Positions 34,601 to 44,499 of a stretch of DNA of 64,000 nt are shown here, piece by piece. The position numbers and the translations under genes are program-made. Each line of letters begins with the position of its first letter. The stretch's first letter is position 1. The DNA is from Gracilaria gracilis (taxonomy: Eukaryota > Rhodophyta > Florideophyceae > Gracilariales > Gracilariaceae), in the NCBI GenBank assembly GCA_030374805.1, contig JARGSG010000004.1:1612001-1676000 (forward strand), given 5' to 3'. The notes beneath the pieces are model-generated. The model was not told where the DNA came from. It saw only the letters and a program-made list of their open reading frames with translations, and did not search any database.

Positions 34601-35453
34601 GTTGTGGAGTGCGGTATGGTTTGGCGTTCGGCGCAAGCTTGATCGAGAGAGGGCGAACGTCTGCAGGCGGCTCTGGTCCGAGTTTGATCGCGAAACAATT
34701 TCGGTTCTTGTCCAAAAGTCGTTCAAGCTTCGCTGTACCCTCATTAGACATGCCATTCTCCTTGGCAGTTCTTGATGCAGACCTGATTGCTTCGTCTATC
34801 TCGTCCGCAGTATCCTCTCCAAATCCGGCTTGGAGACATTCTGGCAGTTTAATGGGGTCCTCGTCGGTGTCCGTGTAGCTAATGCCTCGATAGCTGGCAG
34901 ATGAAAGTCTACAGCTTCTTCCCTGTAACTCTTCTTCCGACTTTCCGTCGATGAGCGAAGCTACGCGATGCAGATGCTCGTTGAAGTCGAAACCCATCGC
35001 CTTCAGTAGTGGCCTTCCGAGGAGTACCTCTGGCATATCCTTGTCTACGATCAGGAATTGTACTCCACGGATGCGTACTGGGAGCCCAGTCTGGGGGAGT
35101 AAAATCGTGAGGTTGAGGTTTGCTTTCCGTGATGCAGTTGCTGGGGCTTGAGTGCCGTCAGCCCTCAGTGCAGTGTCGAGGATCATTGGTGTGGATAGGC
35201 GCTGTACTGCTACCTTGGGATGTTTGGCGGATATCCTATCAAAGAAATTGCAAGATATTGTGGAGTAGTCTGCTCCAGAGTCGCCTAGGGCTACAGCTTC
35301 GATCCCATTCACAAGCACAGTGTACCTTCCCTCATCTGCGTTGGGGGCCGATTTGGACGAAGACCTGAGTACGGCAGCCTTGGCGTGCTTGTTGGTCTTC
35401 TTTCTCTCAAAGTGTTTGTCAAGAAGCTCTCGCCTCTTTTCCTTCGAAGTCAC
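31686..35453 (-). CDS. pol region of the young element (protease, RT, RNase H, integrase, chromodomain)
   Basis: The domain order protease-RT-RNase H-integrase-chromodomain is that of Ty3/gypsy chromoviruses. The RT shows ANIDFTHGYWQIPL and the catalytic LDD of WLDDF. RNase H shows TDASDTHWAG and IYTDHANLVY. The integrase shows FDYCYMNKGEKGK and WISDQGSHFKN. The chromodomain reads VELLVKWKGFTDEEMDWVDY. The region ends about 30 bases before the 3' LTR. Confidence 0.85.
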
Positions 35454-35699
35454 CGGGCAATTGCTTATTGGGTGAATGCCTGAACACTCTTCTGTGTTCA
35501 GGCATTTCTTATCCCATTCCCCAGACTCGAATCTATCCGCCGGCGTTCTTCTGAGATCCTTCCCAGGGAGTTCTTTGTCGTGGTTTCGAGTTTGTAAGCC
35601 TTTCCGAAACCGTTTGCGTTCGGATTCTTTGGAGGCTTTTTTCGGAACCCCGCTCTCGGATGCACTTGGCTGTTTGCGCTTGAGCTTCTGGCTCGCACA

Positions 35700-36314
35700 C
35701 TATACCAAGTGTACCTGCGCCGCTAGAGTAGATATTGTGTTGGTAAAGAACTTGAGGTCTCCCTTTTGTTCCTTCTTCCAAAGACGCATCTGGTCCATGA
35801 CGATCTGCCTGAGTACCGCTGGCTCAAGCCTATGCACTAGCTTAGCGATAAGCTCCTTACACTGATCGTGGTCGGTAATAATGCTTGAGGCATTATGCTC
35901 GTCCAGTGCAGCTATTCTGTCTAATACAAGGTTCTCCGCTGCTCCGGAAGGGTCCCGAGGCATTTGTTTGTATCGAACAGTTGACAGTGCCTCCTCGACA
36001 CGGTCGCTCAAGTCGCAAACTGTAGACGCCAGACGAGAATCGAACCAGATCCTCACTGCATCGTCGGTTGCCTCTTCAGCGGTAGATGCTCCTTCAATTC
36101 TACCTAATATGCACAGGCTATGCAACAGTCTCGGCTTCATGCACTGTCGGACAGACGCTGCTTTGATTCTTTGGTTCGGCTCGCGTCCAGAATTAACATC
36201 ATCAACAAGTTCGGTGTAAGCCGAGGAATCCACTTCAAACTTGATCAGCTCCGGCTGGGATGCTCCTTCCAGCGCCGGTGCCTGAATTGTATTGACAATA
36301 CCGTACGACGACAT
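35700..36314 (-). CDS. Gag-like protein of the young element
   Basis: It starts just inside the 5' LTR and primer-binding region, in the position of gag. The helical, charged sequence (LVHRLEPAVLRQIVMDQM and similar) fits a capsid-type Gag, but no zinc knuckle is visible and the assignment rests mainly on position. Confidence 0.6.
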   Translation of the reverse strand: MSSYGIVNTIQAPALEGASQPELIKFEVDSSAYTELVDDVNSGREPNQRIKAASVRQCMKPRLLHSLCILGRIEGASTAEEATDDAVRIWFDSRLASTVCDLSDRVEEALSTVRYKQMPRDPSGAAENLVLDRIAALDEHNASSIITDHDQCKELIAKLVHRLEPAVLRQIVMDQMRLWKKEQKGDLKFFTNTISTLAAQVHLV

Positions 36315-36358
36315 TGTGCCTTACGTCCGTCCTGTTACTCTTTGATATCAAAGCGCTT

Positions 36359-36755
36359 TGTTGATCAGAACGGGAGGGCGTAGAGCACTCGGTTGCAGTC
36401 GCGCGGTAGACTCAGCAGAGGCGAGAGAATAGGCACAAAGTACCTTGGAAGTCCCTCCAAGGATGCCTCTGAATCCGCTGCCTTTGCAGCTGATTCAGGT
36501 CTTTTATAGCCTCGTCCGGGCGTGCTCCTAGGAAGGTGACAAAATGTATGGGTGGACTCTGACGTCAGGTTGCCGAACCAGAGTTACTATCTGGTCCAGA
36601 TTCTTCGTACCTGGCATTTCTACACTCCTTTGTATTTTATATACGTTGCACTCCGTATAATTGCTGCGCATATGCGTTCTGTAACCTGACGTCACCCACA
36701 GAACTACTCTGCTCTATGGTCGCAACGTAGGCGCTATTGCCTTTCGGCATCAACA
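36359..36755 (-). repeat. 5' LTR of the young Ty3/gypsy element
   Basis: It matches 31261-31657 except at two positions. The promoter of the element should lie here. Just inside it (about 36340-36358) is AAGCGCTTTGATATCAAAG, a candidate primer-binding region. Confidence 0.92.
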
Positions 36756-36935
36756 CTTCTTCACGTAGCATACGACGAACGAGAAGAGCATGCTGAAGAA
36801 ATCATGGCATTCTTCCTGGACGAAACCGATGCGGCGTCCATGCTCACAGGCGGTCTGATTAAGGAAACCAAAAAATTGGAGATTGAAAGCTTGGTATGAA
36901 CGTTCCATGCCTTACAGTCTCGCACTCCCTACAGG

Positions 36936-39887
36936 TTAACGTACTGCTGCAACCCCCTTTAATGTCTCGACAACGCTTTCTACTTCTATCCCAGACCCAA
37001 ATCTCTCTCTGTCGAGATAATATCGGCGTCCAGTGATTTCAATAATTCCAATGTTTCTCTCGATGACCTGGGCAAGTTCTGTTGATGTCGTTGTTTGTCT
37101 TCTTCGTTCGGAGTAGGACAGTGACCATTGTGGTTCTTCAATAATTCCATACTCCCAAAGAACGTCGACGAGCACAATCTGGATATGCTTTCTACCGTCA
37201 CATTGGTCAACGACTGCCAGTACCTCAAGTATTTTGGTCACGTTCCCGTAGTACAGATCACGAGAGTTCCTGTGTATGTGATCATCGTACGTACCGAATT
37301 CTTCAGAGCCTAAGGTTCTGTTCTCTTCGTCCATGAAGTGAGCCGCTATAATGTACTTTTGTCTGCAACCTTCCTGCTTTGCTGATCTTCTTCGGTACGA
37401 ACTTGCAGTCTCAATGGATACTGAACGATCTTTCTTGGCAACCTTCGCACCATCGAACTCTTTCACTCTTTCAATCCTGAATTCAGTTTGTGGTTTAAAT
37501 ATTGTTGTCAGCAATTTCCGAATAGGCCGCTTTTGCTTGTTTGAAAGCCATTCTGGGTGACAAGCCCGGTAGTTGCCAACGCAGAATGCGTGTATTCCGT
37601 AATCAGGTTGTTCAGAACTCCTGCCGGTCTTTGCATCTTCCTCAACATTTTCAGTTGTTGGTATTTTCTCGTCCTTCTCCGGTATGATTCTATTGTTTGT
37701 GATTTTTAAAGCAAGCAATCGAAAACTTTTGTGAAAGAGATGAGCGCAGAGGTGTCTGCTGTTCTGTATGCGCTTTCCAATCTCTCCTAAAAGTCGTTCA
37801 ACGACAAATTGCGAAGAGAATGGCAGTGGCCCACACTCACGAAGAATATCAGGAATATGGAGAATGGCATGTGTCGTTGGAGTGAAGCAGTATGCATCGG
37901 ATACTTTTCGATGGAACAAAACAACGAATCTCGCGAACAACTCTTCTATCATTTTCTTCACGACTCTCACGTAGTCAACTGAGCAGTCATACCCAAATAC
38001 GAGAGTTACTAACTGCGATGTCAGATTCCACACTCTCAGAACTCCTTTTTTAATTTTAAACCGATGCAAGAAAGGGGTAAGGTAGAGCTCCGCATGTTTC
38101 TTCAAGTCCTCGGCCTTATACTTGGGGAGATGTTCTAAAGCAAGCGGTGGCCTCCCCCAAGAGCTTGGTACTCCCCACGCGGACTTTGACATCGCTTCAT
38201 TGATATTTCGAATAGTTTCTCTTGATACGCAGTATGCAGGGGGCATCGGTAAAGTTTCGTGCTTTGGATGCGTACCAGTTATGAGACGGAGAACTTGTTT
38301 CACCCACCCAAGGAGAATCAGATGCATGACATCGTACGGAAAAGACATGACGTAGTCTATATTCAACCTGGAAAGTGATGGTCTCTTCTTTATCCCGGTT
38401 TGTTTCGTGATCTTCTTGCGGGTAGTTGGGTTTAAGTTTTCATCACGGAGTCTCAACCATGTCTCACGTAAATTTGAGTGACTTTTCTTTTCAGGTTGTT
38501 CCAGCTCTATCAAATCATGTACCGTTTCCGAAGTTTTTCGCTGTAGTGAATCACGAAAGGTTCTCCTGCTGGTATCGGGAATCGCCTGTGACGTTCTCAA
38601 CTCTTTCACAAATGCATTTTCTTTGCAGCAGAACCGACAGAACACGGAAGCGTTGTGACCGGCATACCCAGACCCTTTCGAGGCAGCTGGCCAGTCTGCC
38701 GTGAAGTACATCATGAACACTCTCAAAATTCTTACTTTCCCGCCATAGCAAGGAATTAGTACCCCTTTCTCCAACGCTTCCATATCCTTCAGAATGGGTT
38801 CCAAAAATGTCTCAAAGTAAGTCGCGTCATGGGATCCCGGTATAACGGCATGGACAATACAGTTGGAGGCTTTACTTCTCTGTGAAGGTACAAAGTCCAA
38901 AACGGTTGATATTACTGGCCATGTGGACAGGTGTTTTCCAGTTCTATCTCGCCCACATTCAAATCCATCCGTTGAGAGGGATAGGAACACATAAACTTCC
39001 TTCTCATCATTCCATGCTCTCATTCGATCGGCGTGTTTGCGGAAGAACATCTCTCCATGATAGTAATCATGCGGAGTGGTAGCCACTTGTCCTCTGTTTA
39101 CATATTCATGTGCCTGTCTACATCCATTCATGATTTGTTCGAAGGATTTGCTGGCGTTGCAGAGCCCCATGATGGCTGAAGAAACATTCAAGTACCAGAA
39201 CTTTCTCTTGTCATTTAGCGCGCCGTCACAAATAGGGCAAGCTTCTGCTTCTTTCAAAACTCTGGCACGCGCTACATGTCCTTCATTGCACATTGGAACG
39301 CTCGATTTGCTCAAAAGAGAAGTTTTCGTAGCATATGAGATTAATGAACGATACGAAAACGCTGAAGATATAGGTCGTGTCCGAAGCAGTCTCTTTATTG
39401 AGTTCTGAGAGATGCCTGAGAGCTCCGCAGTGAAGAGAAATTCTACTATGCGTTCGAACTCATACTGCGTATTCGTTTTATCACCAGAATATGGCACGAA
39501 GGAACTGGATACCCCGCGAAAACTGGAATCTGTCTGAATTGAACTGCTTCGTAAATCGCTCCATGAAGACTGTAGATGAGAGATGCATGAGAGGTTTCCG
39601 TACTCCACCATTTGTGCATCGTGATGGGCATCACTCTCTTGTTGCGAAGTGCGTTGTCTACTGGAGTTTTCACCAGCAACCTCAACTCGTGCAGCTGTAT
39701 GCGATATCTCGCCAAGGGTTACTGTTGGGGATTCTATAGCGGAGGGCAGACAATTATCATGGCTCTTGTCTGGAAACTGCGTGTGTTGAGAGTTTTGCCA
39801 TCTGAATCTTCTCTTGTATGGCCGGTTATGGAATGTATGGTGAGTAAATACGGGACTCAAATCACCATTTTCTGACTCAGTCTCCAA
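36936..39887 (-). CDS. CACTA/EnSpm-like transposase (tnp2/Transposase_21 type), 983 residues
   Basis: This protein would recognise the ends of its element and catalyse cut-and-paste transposition. An N-terminal region (about 140-230) has a helical block (FERIVEFLFTAELSGISQNS) and a zinc-type Cys pair (CPIC). The core matches Transposase_21: LSLSTDGFECGRDR (Asp about 306), STWPVISTVLDFVPSQRSKA, HAVIPGSHDATYFETFLEPI, TADWPAASKGSGYAGHNASV with CRFCC (about 396-420), and SFPYDVMHLILLGWVKQVL (about 530-550). A DUF4218-like block follows (THAILHIPDILRECGPLPFS, about 660-700). The frame is uninterrupted over nearly 3 kb and ends TAA. A divergent partner gene lies to its right (40603-41949), as in the second copy at 47.7-50.8 kb. 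I could not find CACTA termini at either side by eye. Confidence 0.82.
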   Translation of the reverse strand: METESENGDLSPVFTHHTFHNRPYKRRFRWQNSQHTQFPDKSHDNCLPSAIESPTVTLGEISHTAARVEVAGENSSRQRTSQQESDAHHDAQMVEYGNLSCISHLQSSWSDLRSSSIQTDSSFRGVSSSFVPYSGDKTNTQYEFERIVEFLFTAELSGISQNSIKRLLRTRPISSAFSYRSLISYATKTSLLSKSSVPMCNEGHVARARVLKEAEACPICDGALNDKRKFWYLNVSSAIMGLCNASKSFEQIMNGCRQAHEYVNRGQVATTPHDYYHGEMFFRKHADRMRAWNDEKEVYVFLSLSTDGFECGRDRTGKHLSTWPVISTVLDFVPSQRSKASNCIVHAVIPGSHDATYFETFLEPILKDMEALEKGVLIPCYGGKVRILRVFMMYFTADWPAASKGSGYAGHNASVFCRFCCKENAFVKELRTSQAIPDTSRRTFRDSLQRKTSETVHDLIELEQPEKKSHSNLRETWLRLRDENLNPTTRKKITKQTGIKKRPSLSRLNIDYVMSFPYDVMHLILLGWVKQVLRLITGTHPKHETLPMPPAYCVSRETIRNINEAMSKSAWGVPSSWGRPPLALEHLPKYKAEDLKKHAELYLTPFLHRFKIKKGVLRVWNLTSQLVTLVFGYDCSVDYVRVVKKMIEELFARFVVLFHRKVSDAYCFTPTTHAILHIPDILRECGPLPFSSQFVVERLLGEIGKRIQNSRHLCAHLFHKSFRLLALKITNNRIIPEKDEKIPTTENVEEDAKTGRSSEQPDYGIHAFCVGNYRACHPEWLSNKQKRPIRKLLTTIFKPQTEFRIERVKEFDGAKVAKKDRSVSIETASSYRRRSAKQEGCRQKYIIAAHFMDEENRTLGSEEFGTYDDHIHRNSRDLYYGNVTKILEVLAVVDQCDGRKHIQIVLVDVLWEYGIIEEPQWSLSYSERRRQTTTSTELAQVIERNIGIIEITGRRYYLDRERFGSGIEVESVVETLKGVAAVR

Positions 39888-40044
39888 CCAATCTGCATCT
39901 TTTCCGGTAGATCTTCCGCTTGTTTCTCACCTAAACCTCTTCCGTCTGGTCCTATGCATGCGGTCGAAATCAACAAACAGATTTCAATTCCGTTGTATGA
40001 GCTTGGTTCGATGGTGAATGAATTCGACTGTGCAGCAAATCTGT

Positions 40045-40107
40045 CGAGATAAGATCTGTTCACAGCCTGTATTGAGTCAATACAGACTGTGAACAGATCT
40101 CATCTCG
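40045..40107. repeat. 63-bp near-perfect palindrome between the divergent CACTA genes
   Basis: Two arms of about 31 bases (CGAGATAAGATCTGTTCACA... and its complement) pair with two mismatched positions and almost no loop. It lies 158 bp upstream of the transposase start. It could be an operator, a hairpin insertion or a relic of two transposon ends brought together. Confidence 0.8.
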
Positions 40108-40602
40108 CCACAATACTATTGACTCCACAGGTACCGCACGACTTCGCTCGCTTCAAAAGTATCGATAAGATGAGTCGTCAGTATTACAACCATTGGTGGA
40201 AAAATTTTTCGCTTCGAGTCTAAGTTTCTGACAAAGTGACGCTTCGGAGAAGTAAGAGACACCAGAAATGGCGCCATCGCTTAGACCGTCTTTCCTTTCA
40301 TCCTGCTTCTCAACCAACGCTGCCGCTCACAATCGTACTTAAGAATTGGCCAGACCCTCCCACTCGTTTTGAAGATGTCGTCGACGGAGCCAGTCTCAAC
40401 CACGTCCTCTTTGCATATCACGTACGCGCGCGAGAAACAATCCAGGATTTCTTCCTAGCCTCCGTCCTACTCCCACGATTCTCTCTCTCTGCGTTTGGTC
40501 GTAATCTCTTCTCACAGGTAGGCACGATATTATCTGCAATCAAAACGGACTCGTGCCAAACGTTCTGTACTGACTTCCACTTCATTTCCACACATTCTAC
40601 AG

Positions 40603-41949
40603 ATGGTGACGAGTATGAGGCAATGCGTGCCTGCTAATGTCACTGCGGACAGCACCCTTAACCGTCGCTCTCGCTCCACTTACAACGGCACTCAGACTCA
40701 GACGCACGTTGCGAATGGGAATGTTTTAGCTCAGCTGCATTTTTCTTCCAGCTCCCAAGGAGCGATACAAGCGCATGAAAATAACCAGCCGCATACCACG
40801 AATGCATACTTCTCGAACAATGTTCCTACTAATTCGAATGAAGAGCTTCCTGCAAACTCCGTCCGCATCCCAGCAGCTTCAAATAAGCGTAAGATGAAGA
40901 CTACGGATCGCCCGGGGCACCCGACCGGCGCATTGATATCTGCTAGAGTTGTGTTCAATCTCCTCTAACAAGAGCTTCTGGGAAGGTCTCAGCCGTACGA
41001 TGACAACTTTCCGATCTATGCTGAGTTATCGAACGCGGTGAAAGATAAGATTCGTCGGTTCTTGTACGAGCGTCTGAAACTGCAACGTGGGAAGCTCACC
41101 TTTCGTGCTATTCGTTCTCAATTTTACTCTCAGCTTTCTTCTTTACAGCGTGGATTGTTGGATACGTTCCCTCTTCTATGCGCGGCCCAGAATAACTGGC
41201 TTGTGATGGAACTCATGAAGGAAGCCGTGCAGCGTGACAAAAAGGCCGTCGCGGAGGCGACAAAGCGCAAGAAGAACTGTTTGGACAACGATGGCCTACC
41301 TGATACTCAGATTGGGCCCCGAACAGCAGCTGTAACAACTTGACAGCGCTCCGATGTTGCTAGTGCGTTCGATACTACAAAAGATACAACCAGTCAAGCC
41401 CTTACTGAACGAAATAATGCGAGGAATATGGGTTAGGGGGCTGATGGCAGACACAGGAACTCTGGGAGCGAGACCGATGGGGTTGACAATGCTGCACCAG
41501 TTCACGAGGGCAGAAGCGATTGTGAGGATAGTGATGAGAGTGATGAGAGTGATGAGAGTGATGAAGAGGATGCGAGTGGAACTGTTCATGGTCGTGATGA
41601 AAACGTCAGCAGACAGGTTACTGGGATGCAGAGTTCCGGAAGCAAGGATGTCGATGATGACGAGATCACTCCGGTGAAGCCACTGAAGACAAAGGGAGGT
41701 AGAAAGGTCTCAAAGAAGTTCAATAAGCGTCAGAACGAGGATGGTGAAGACGACGGTGGTGGAGAGCGAGACAGGCAAGGCACCACAAAGAGGAAGCGGA
41801 ACAAACGGGCTTCTTTATCGGGAACGCGAAAGCAGGTAAGCCGTCCATTTAAAGCTCCGCATACCAGTTCTGGTCGTGTTCGAGGATCGCTTGCTAGGCG
41901 CCGTCCCACTCCTCATTTGTTGGAGTCCGATGGGGAGAGTGAAGTTTAA
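40603..41949 (+). pseudogene. Divergent partner protein of the CACTA-like element, copy A, broken
   Basis: It is a paralogue of the minus-strand gene at 47729-48976. Shared blocks are LPANSVRIPAASNKRKMKTT, then NFPIYAELSNAVKDKIRRFL, then AAQNNWLVMELMKEAVQRDK-KAVAEA. A Ser/Asp/Glu-rich acidic stretch follows (about 41.5-41.6 kb, repeated ATGAGAGTG), then a basic tail (KTKGGRKVSKKFNK...KRKRNKRASLSG). An in-frame TAA (40966-40968) falls where copy B has Tyr, a further stop lies at 41341-41343, and the acidic part needs a frame change. The layout helical domain, acid tract, basic tail suggests a DNA- or chromatin-binding helper, comparable in role to TnpA of plant CACTA elements, though I see no sequence match to TnpA. 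The upstream frame 40236-40637 may be 5' leader. Confidence 0.7.
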
Positions 41950-42016
41950 ACTTTGTCGTTCACGATATCAGCCCGCTGTTTTAGGACAATGCTGCCATCA
42001 ACACTGAAGACGTTTT

Positions 42017-42256
42017 TCATGGTTCGCATTGCGCAAGAGGTACATGACCGACTAAATTCAGTTGGCACGCACTCGGTTCCAAATTGATCTGTGTGACAGC
42101 GAAATTCATTACCTGCGAAGCAGTAAAAAGCTCGACGGCTCCACCTGAGCCATCAACGAAGTATTTCTTTGTCCCCACATACCATAAATTCTTGCCAAAT
42201 TCCTGCCTTCTGAATGGCAGCACAAAGTTCTTTACCTGTACTGCTTTCTCGGACAT
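42017..42256 (-). CDS. Unassigned open frame of 79 codons
   Basis: The product (MSEKAVQVKNFVLPF...LWYVGTKKYFVDGSGGAV) has a balanced, protein-like composition rich in aromatics, unlike most chance frames here, but matches no family known to me. It lies just past the end of the CACTA partner gene, on the opposite strand. It might be a displaced C-terminal piece of the ParB-like gene at 45.8-46.7 kb, from which it is separated by retroelement fragments; that is a guess. Confidence 0.25.
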   Translation of the reverse strand: MSEKAVQVKNFVLPFRRQEFGKNLWYVGTKKYFVDGSGGAVELFTASQVMNFAVTQINLEPSACQLNLVGHVPLAQCEP

Positions 42257-42339
42257 ACATGGGACTCTGCAAGACCAGTTGAGGTACGTATCGGGGCCAT
42301 CTATGTGGCCAACGTATCGTACTACACGTGATCCACTTC

Positions 42340-42667
42340 GGTGTCATACTTTGGCCTTTTATAGAGCTATTTATGGGTTGTATATGGCCCTAATTTTGGC
42401 ATTAGAACGACATTGTGCAGCCCACAATTAGACCAAGATAATAACATTTATGGGCCATATTTAGGCCGTTCTACGCCTTTTTTAGGCCACTTTTCTCGAC
42501 CTCGTTTTGCCCTTATATCGGCCTCATCTTATGCGCCAACAAATAGGTCACATATTCGGGCCTTATTTAGGCCATTAGTTGGTCATATTTTGTGCTAAAC
42601 GTACAAGTACAATTTTGGCATTATTTTGGCCATTTATTGTACATATTTCGATCCCTCAATTTGCTTG
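42340..42667. repeat. Tract with an 11-bp period built on (T)GGCC
   Basis: Words such as TGGGCCATATT, AGGCCGTTCTA and CGCCTTTTTTA follow each other at 11-base steps (clear at about 42448-42510), with more scattered copies on either side. The same period and consensus (about TATGGCCAAAA) occur at 44941-45227 and 46890-47215. The right end (GTGCTAAAC ... GATCCCTC) resembles the inner and outer parts of the right arm of the 44941-45227 element, so this may be a more eroded member of that family. The retroelement fragment resumes directly to its right. Confidence 0.6.
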
Positions 42668-44340
42668 TAGGGGACGCAAACTACGCCGTTCGATCTGATA
42701 CTATCAAGAGACCCACCAGGTATTGTTGTTGAAGGAGAACCATTAAGGCAAAGAGCCGCCGGTTCGCTCACACCATCACAGGTGAAACGGAATACCCTTT
42801 TGAGGTTGAAGCATGCTCTCAAGTATGCTGAGAGCAAGCTCACAGCCTCCCAGAAGCGGTAAAAAGAGGACTACGACCGAAACGTAACCCAAGGGGTGAT
42901 GGATACGCCGGGTTAGTATGTCTTCATTGACCACCCCCCGAAAAGCGCTAAACCATGACCGGGTGATGAAGCCGGTGATGAAGCTATTGATAAAGATACC
43001 AATTTCAATCTTCTTCCGAAATCATCGGAAAATTTCAAGGTAGTTCGATCGCCCAATCACACGATGACGGTGAAACAAGATGGTGTAGAGAATAGGATCT
43101 CTATTGAGCGAATCACGGTCGCACCTCGAACAATTCAAATCAGGAAAAAACGCGGAGAATCCTGGCGTCACCCACAAGCGTTTGCTCTGAGAACTCATCC
43201 CAGGGAAGAATAGATACACAATGAGGTTAATGATGACGCACAAGGGGACGACTCGGACTATGTATCACCCACGGGGATTACGATTGCTCCTTCATAAGAA
43301 ACACCAGCCTCTAGTGGTACTAATGCTCATCTGAACCAAATTGGTGACGGGATACCGTCTCAGGTCTCTACTGAGTTCCCAATGGAACGCCTTGTAGGTC
43401 ACCGCCATATTCAAGAAGGTCTAAAGTACATAGTACGCTGGTATGGCTGGGGCGCCGATAGTAATACCGCCGAGCCGTTCCCAGCCATTCCACACCACTT
43501 CAGTGTAAGCTACTGGAACCAAAAGGAGGGATATGCCGAATGATGGGTAGTCCTTATAGGTGGTGCAATTCCCTAAGGAAGGGAGAAAAGCATCGTAATC
43601 AAGAAGACTGAAATGGTTATTGAACGCAAACCAGAAAGGTATTACAAGAAAGAAGCAATACACGAGAGGTAGATACAGGGAACGGATAGCGCTAAAGTTG
43701 TACACGCACCGTTACGCACGCAACATGCACGCGCCATTATGCACGCGCCATGCCGGCGCGTGGAACGCGGGTAAGCGCGCAGGCCACACACGCGCAAACC
43801 CGAACGGTGGAAACATTCAAAAAATTGTATCTTTTAATTGTCGAGGCCTATGCGAGACGCCCGTGGCGCGCCGTGCGGAATGCCCGATTCGGTTTACACT
43901 ACTGTGTGTATGAAGCGCGTAATGGCACAATCAAAAAATCTAAGTATTTTGACCGTCCCGCGCTTCCGAATCGGCCATTGGCAGCCTCTAAAACCGCTTG
44001 CTTCTTGAGATACAGACCAAAAGAGGTTTCCGCGTTTTCACTACCATATGGAGGGGTAATTTCCTGGTCGAATTCTTTGATTCGCCTTGCAAGTAACGTC
44101 CAGGGTGAGTCACCACACGTGCGCCCATGCATGGTAAGAGGCCATGCAGAACCATCTCGGTGCATTGCTGGCCACTCTGCGCAAGCGCGTGGCACAACAT
44201 CTGAGCTCATAAGAAGGCAAAACCACTCGCTGCGCCGCACGGAGGCGCAGCGGCCTAACAACCTGGTGAACAATACTACGAGCACCAAAATGGCTGAAGA
44301 TGGAACTAACTTATCTACAACGGATTAATCTTCTCCCATC
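42668..44340 (+). mobile_element. Fragment of the 16.6-kb-type Ty3/gypsy family: integrase end and 3' region
   Basis: It starts at ACGCAAACTACGCCG, equivalent to the integrase C-terminal part of the 57.4-58.3 kb copy. It includes the basic linker and chromodomain-like segment (VRWYGWGAD, about 43.44 kb). The part from 43.6 kb on matches 56.6-57.3 kb in reverse complement and belongs to the long 3' region of this family. It is a fossil with many breaks and is truncated at both ends. Confidence 0.75.
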
Positions 44341-44499
44341 GTGATACGCTGGTCTAAGAAGGGGGGAGGAGAGTTTCAAAACCGTATAGGGGATGCGCAG
44401 CCCCAAGGAAGGGGGAGCTGTTTTCGCGCTTCCTCTCTCGCTGCGCAATGCACCTCTATAGTAACTGGAGCCGAACATAGAAACGCATAACTTTTAACT

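Larger units (their letters stand above)
31261..36755 (-). mobile_element. Young chromodomain-bearing Ty3/gypsy retrotransposon, nearly whole
   Basis: It is a 5,495-bp element with paired 397-bp LTRs and a 5-bp CTTCT target duplication (31256-31260 and 36756-36760). Parts on the minus strand are a Gag-like region (about 36.3-35.7 kb), a retropepsin with GDSGADYST (about 35.3 kb), a reverse transcriptase (about 34.7-34.0 kb, LQWLDDFLIHA), RNase H (LFTDASDTHWAG, about 33.65 kb), an integrase with an HHCC zinc-finger region and DDE core (about 33.0-32.3 kb) and a C-terminal chromodomain (VELLVKWKGF, about 31.85 kb), which in this clade guides insertion to chromatin marks. Two LTR differences in 397 bases indicate a recent insertion. 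It looks largely whole, with about one or two breaks. Confidence 0.9.
31157..36899 (+). pseudogene. Possible small host ORF (about 80 codons) split by the young LTR retrotransposon
   Basis: If the retrotransposon and one copy of its 5-bp target duplication are set aside, the flanking host DNA has an open frame from ATG at 31157 to TGA at 36897-36899. It has a hydrophobic segment (LMLVVFLFVLLHV) and an acidic tail (AEEIMAFFLDETDAASM). The tail looks protein-like, but a different frame to the left of the insertion (ALLSKAQVRRPPPVLNM) also looks plausible, so this may be chance or the end of a larger broken gene just downstream of ATE1. I recognise no family. Confidence 0.25.

Noticed and set aside
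36936-42340. CACTA termini and 3-bp target duplication for copy A
   Set aside because: I searched the flanks by eye for CACTA/TAGTG ends and found no convincing pair, so element borders are not given.
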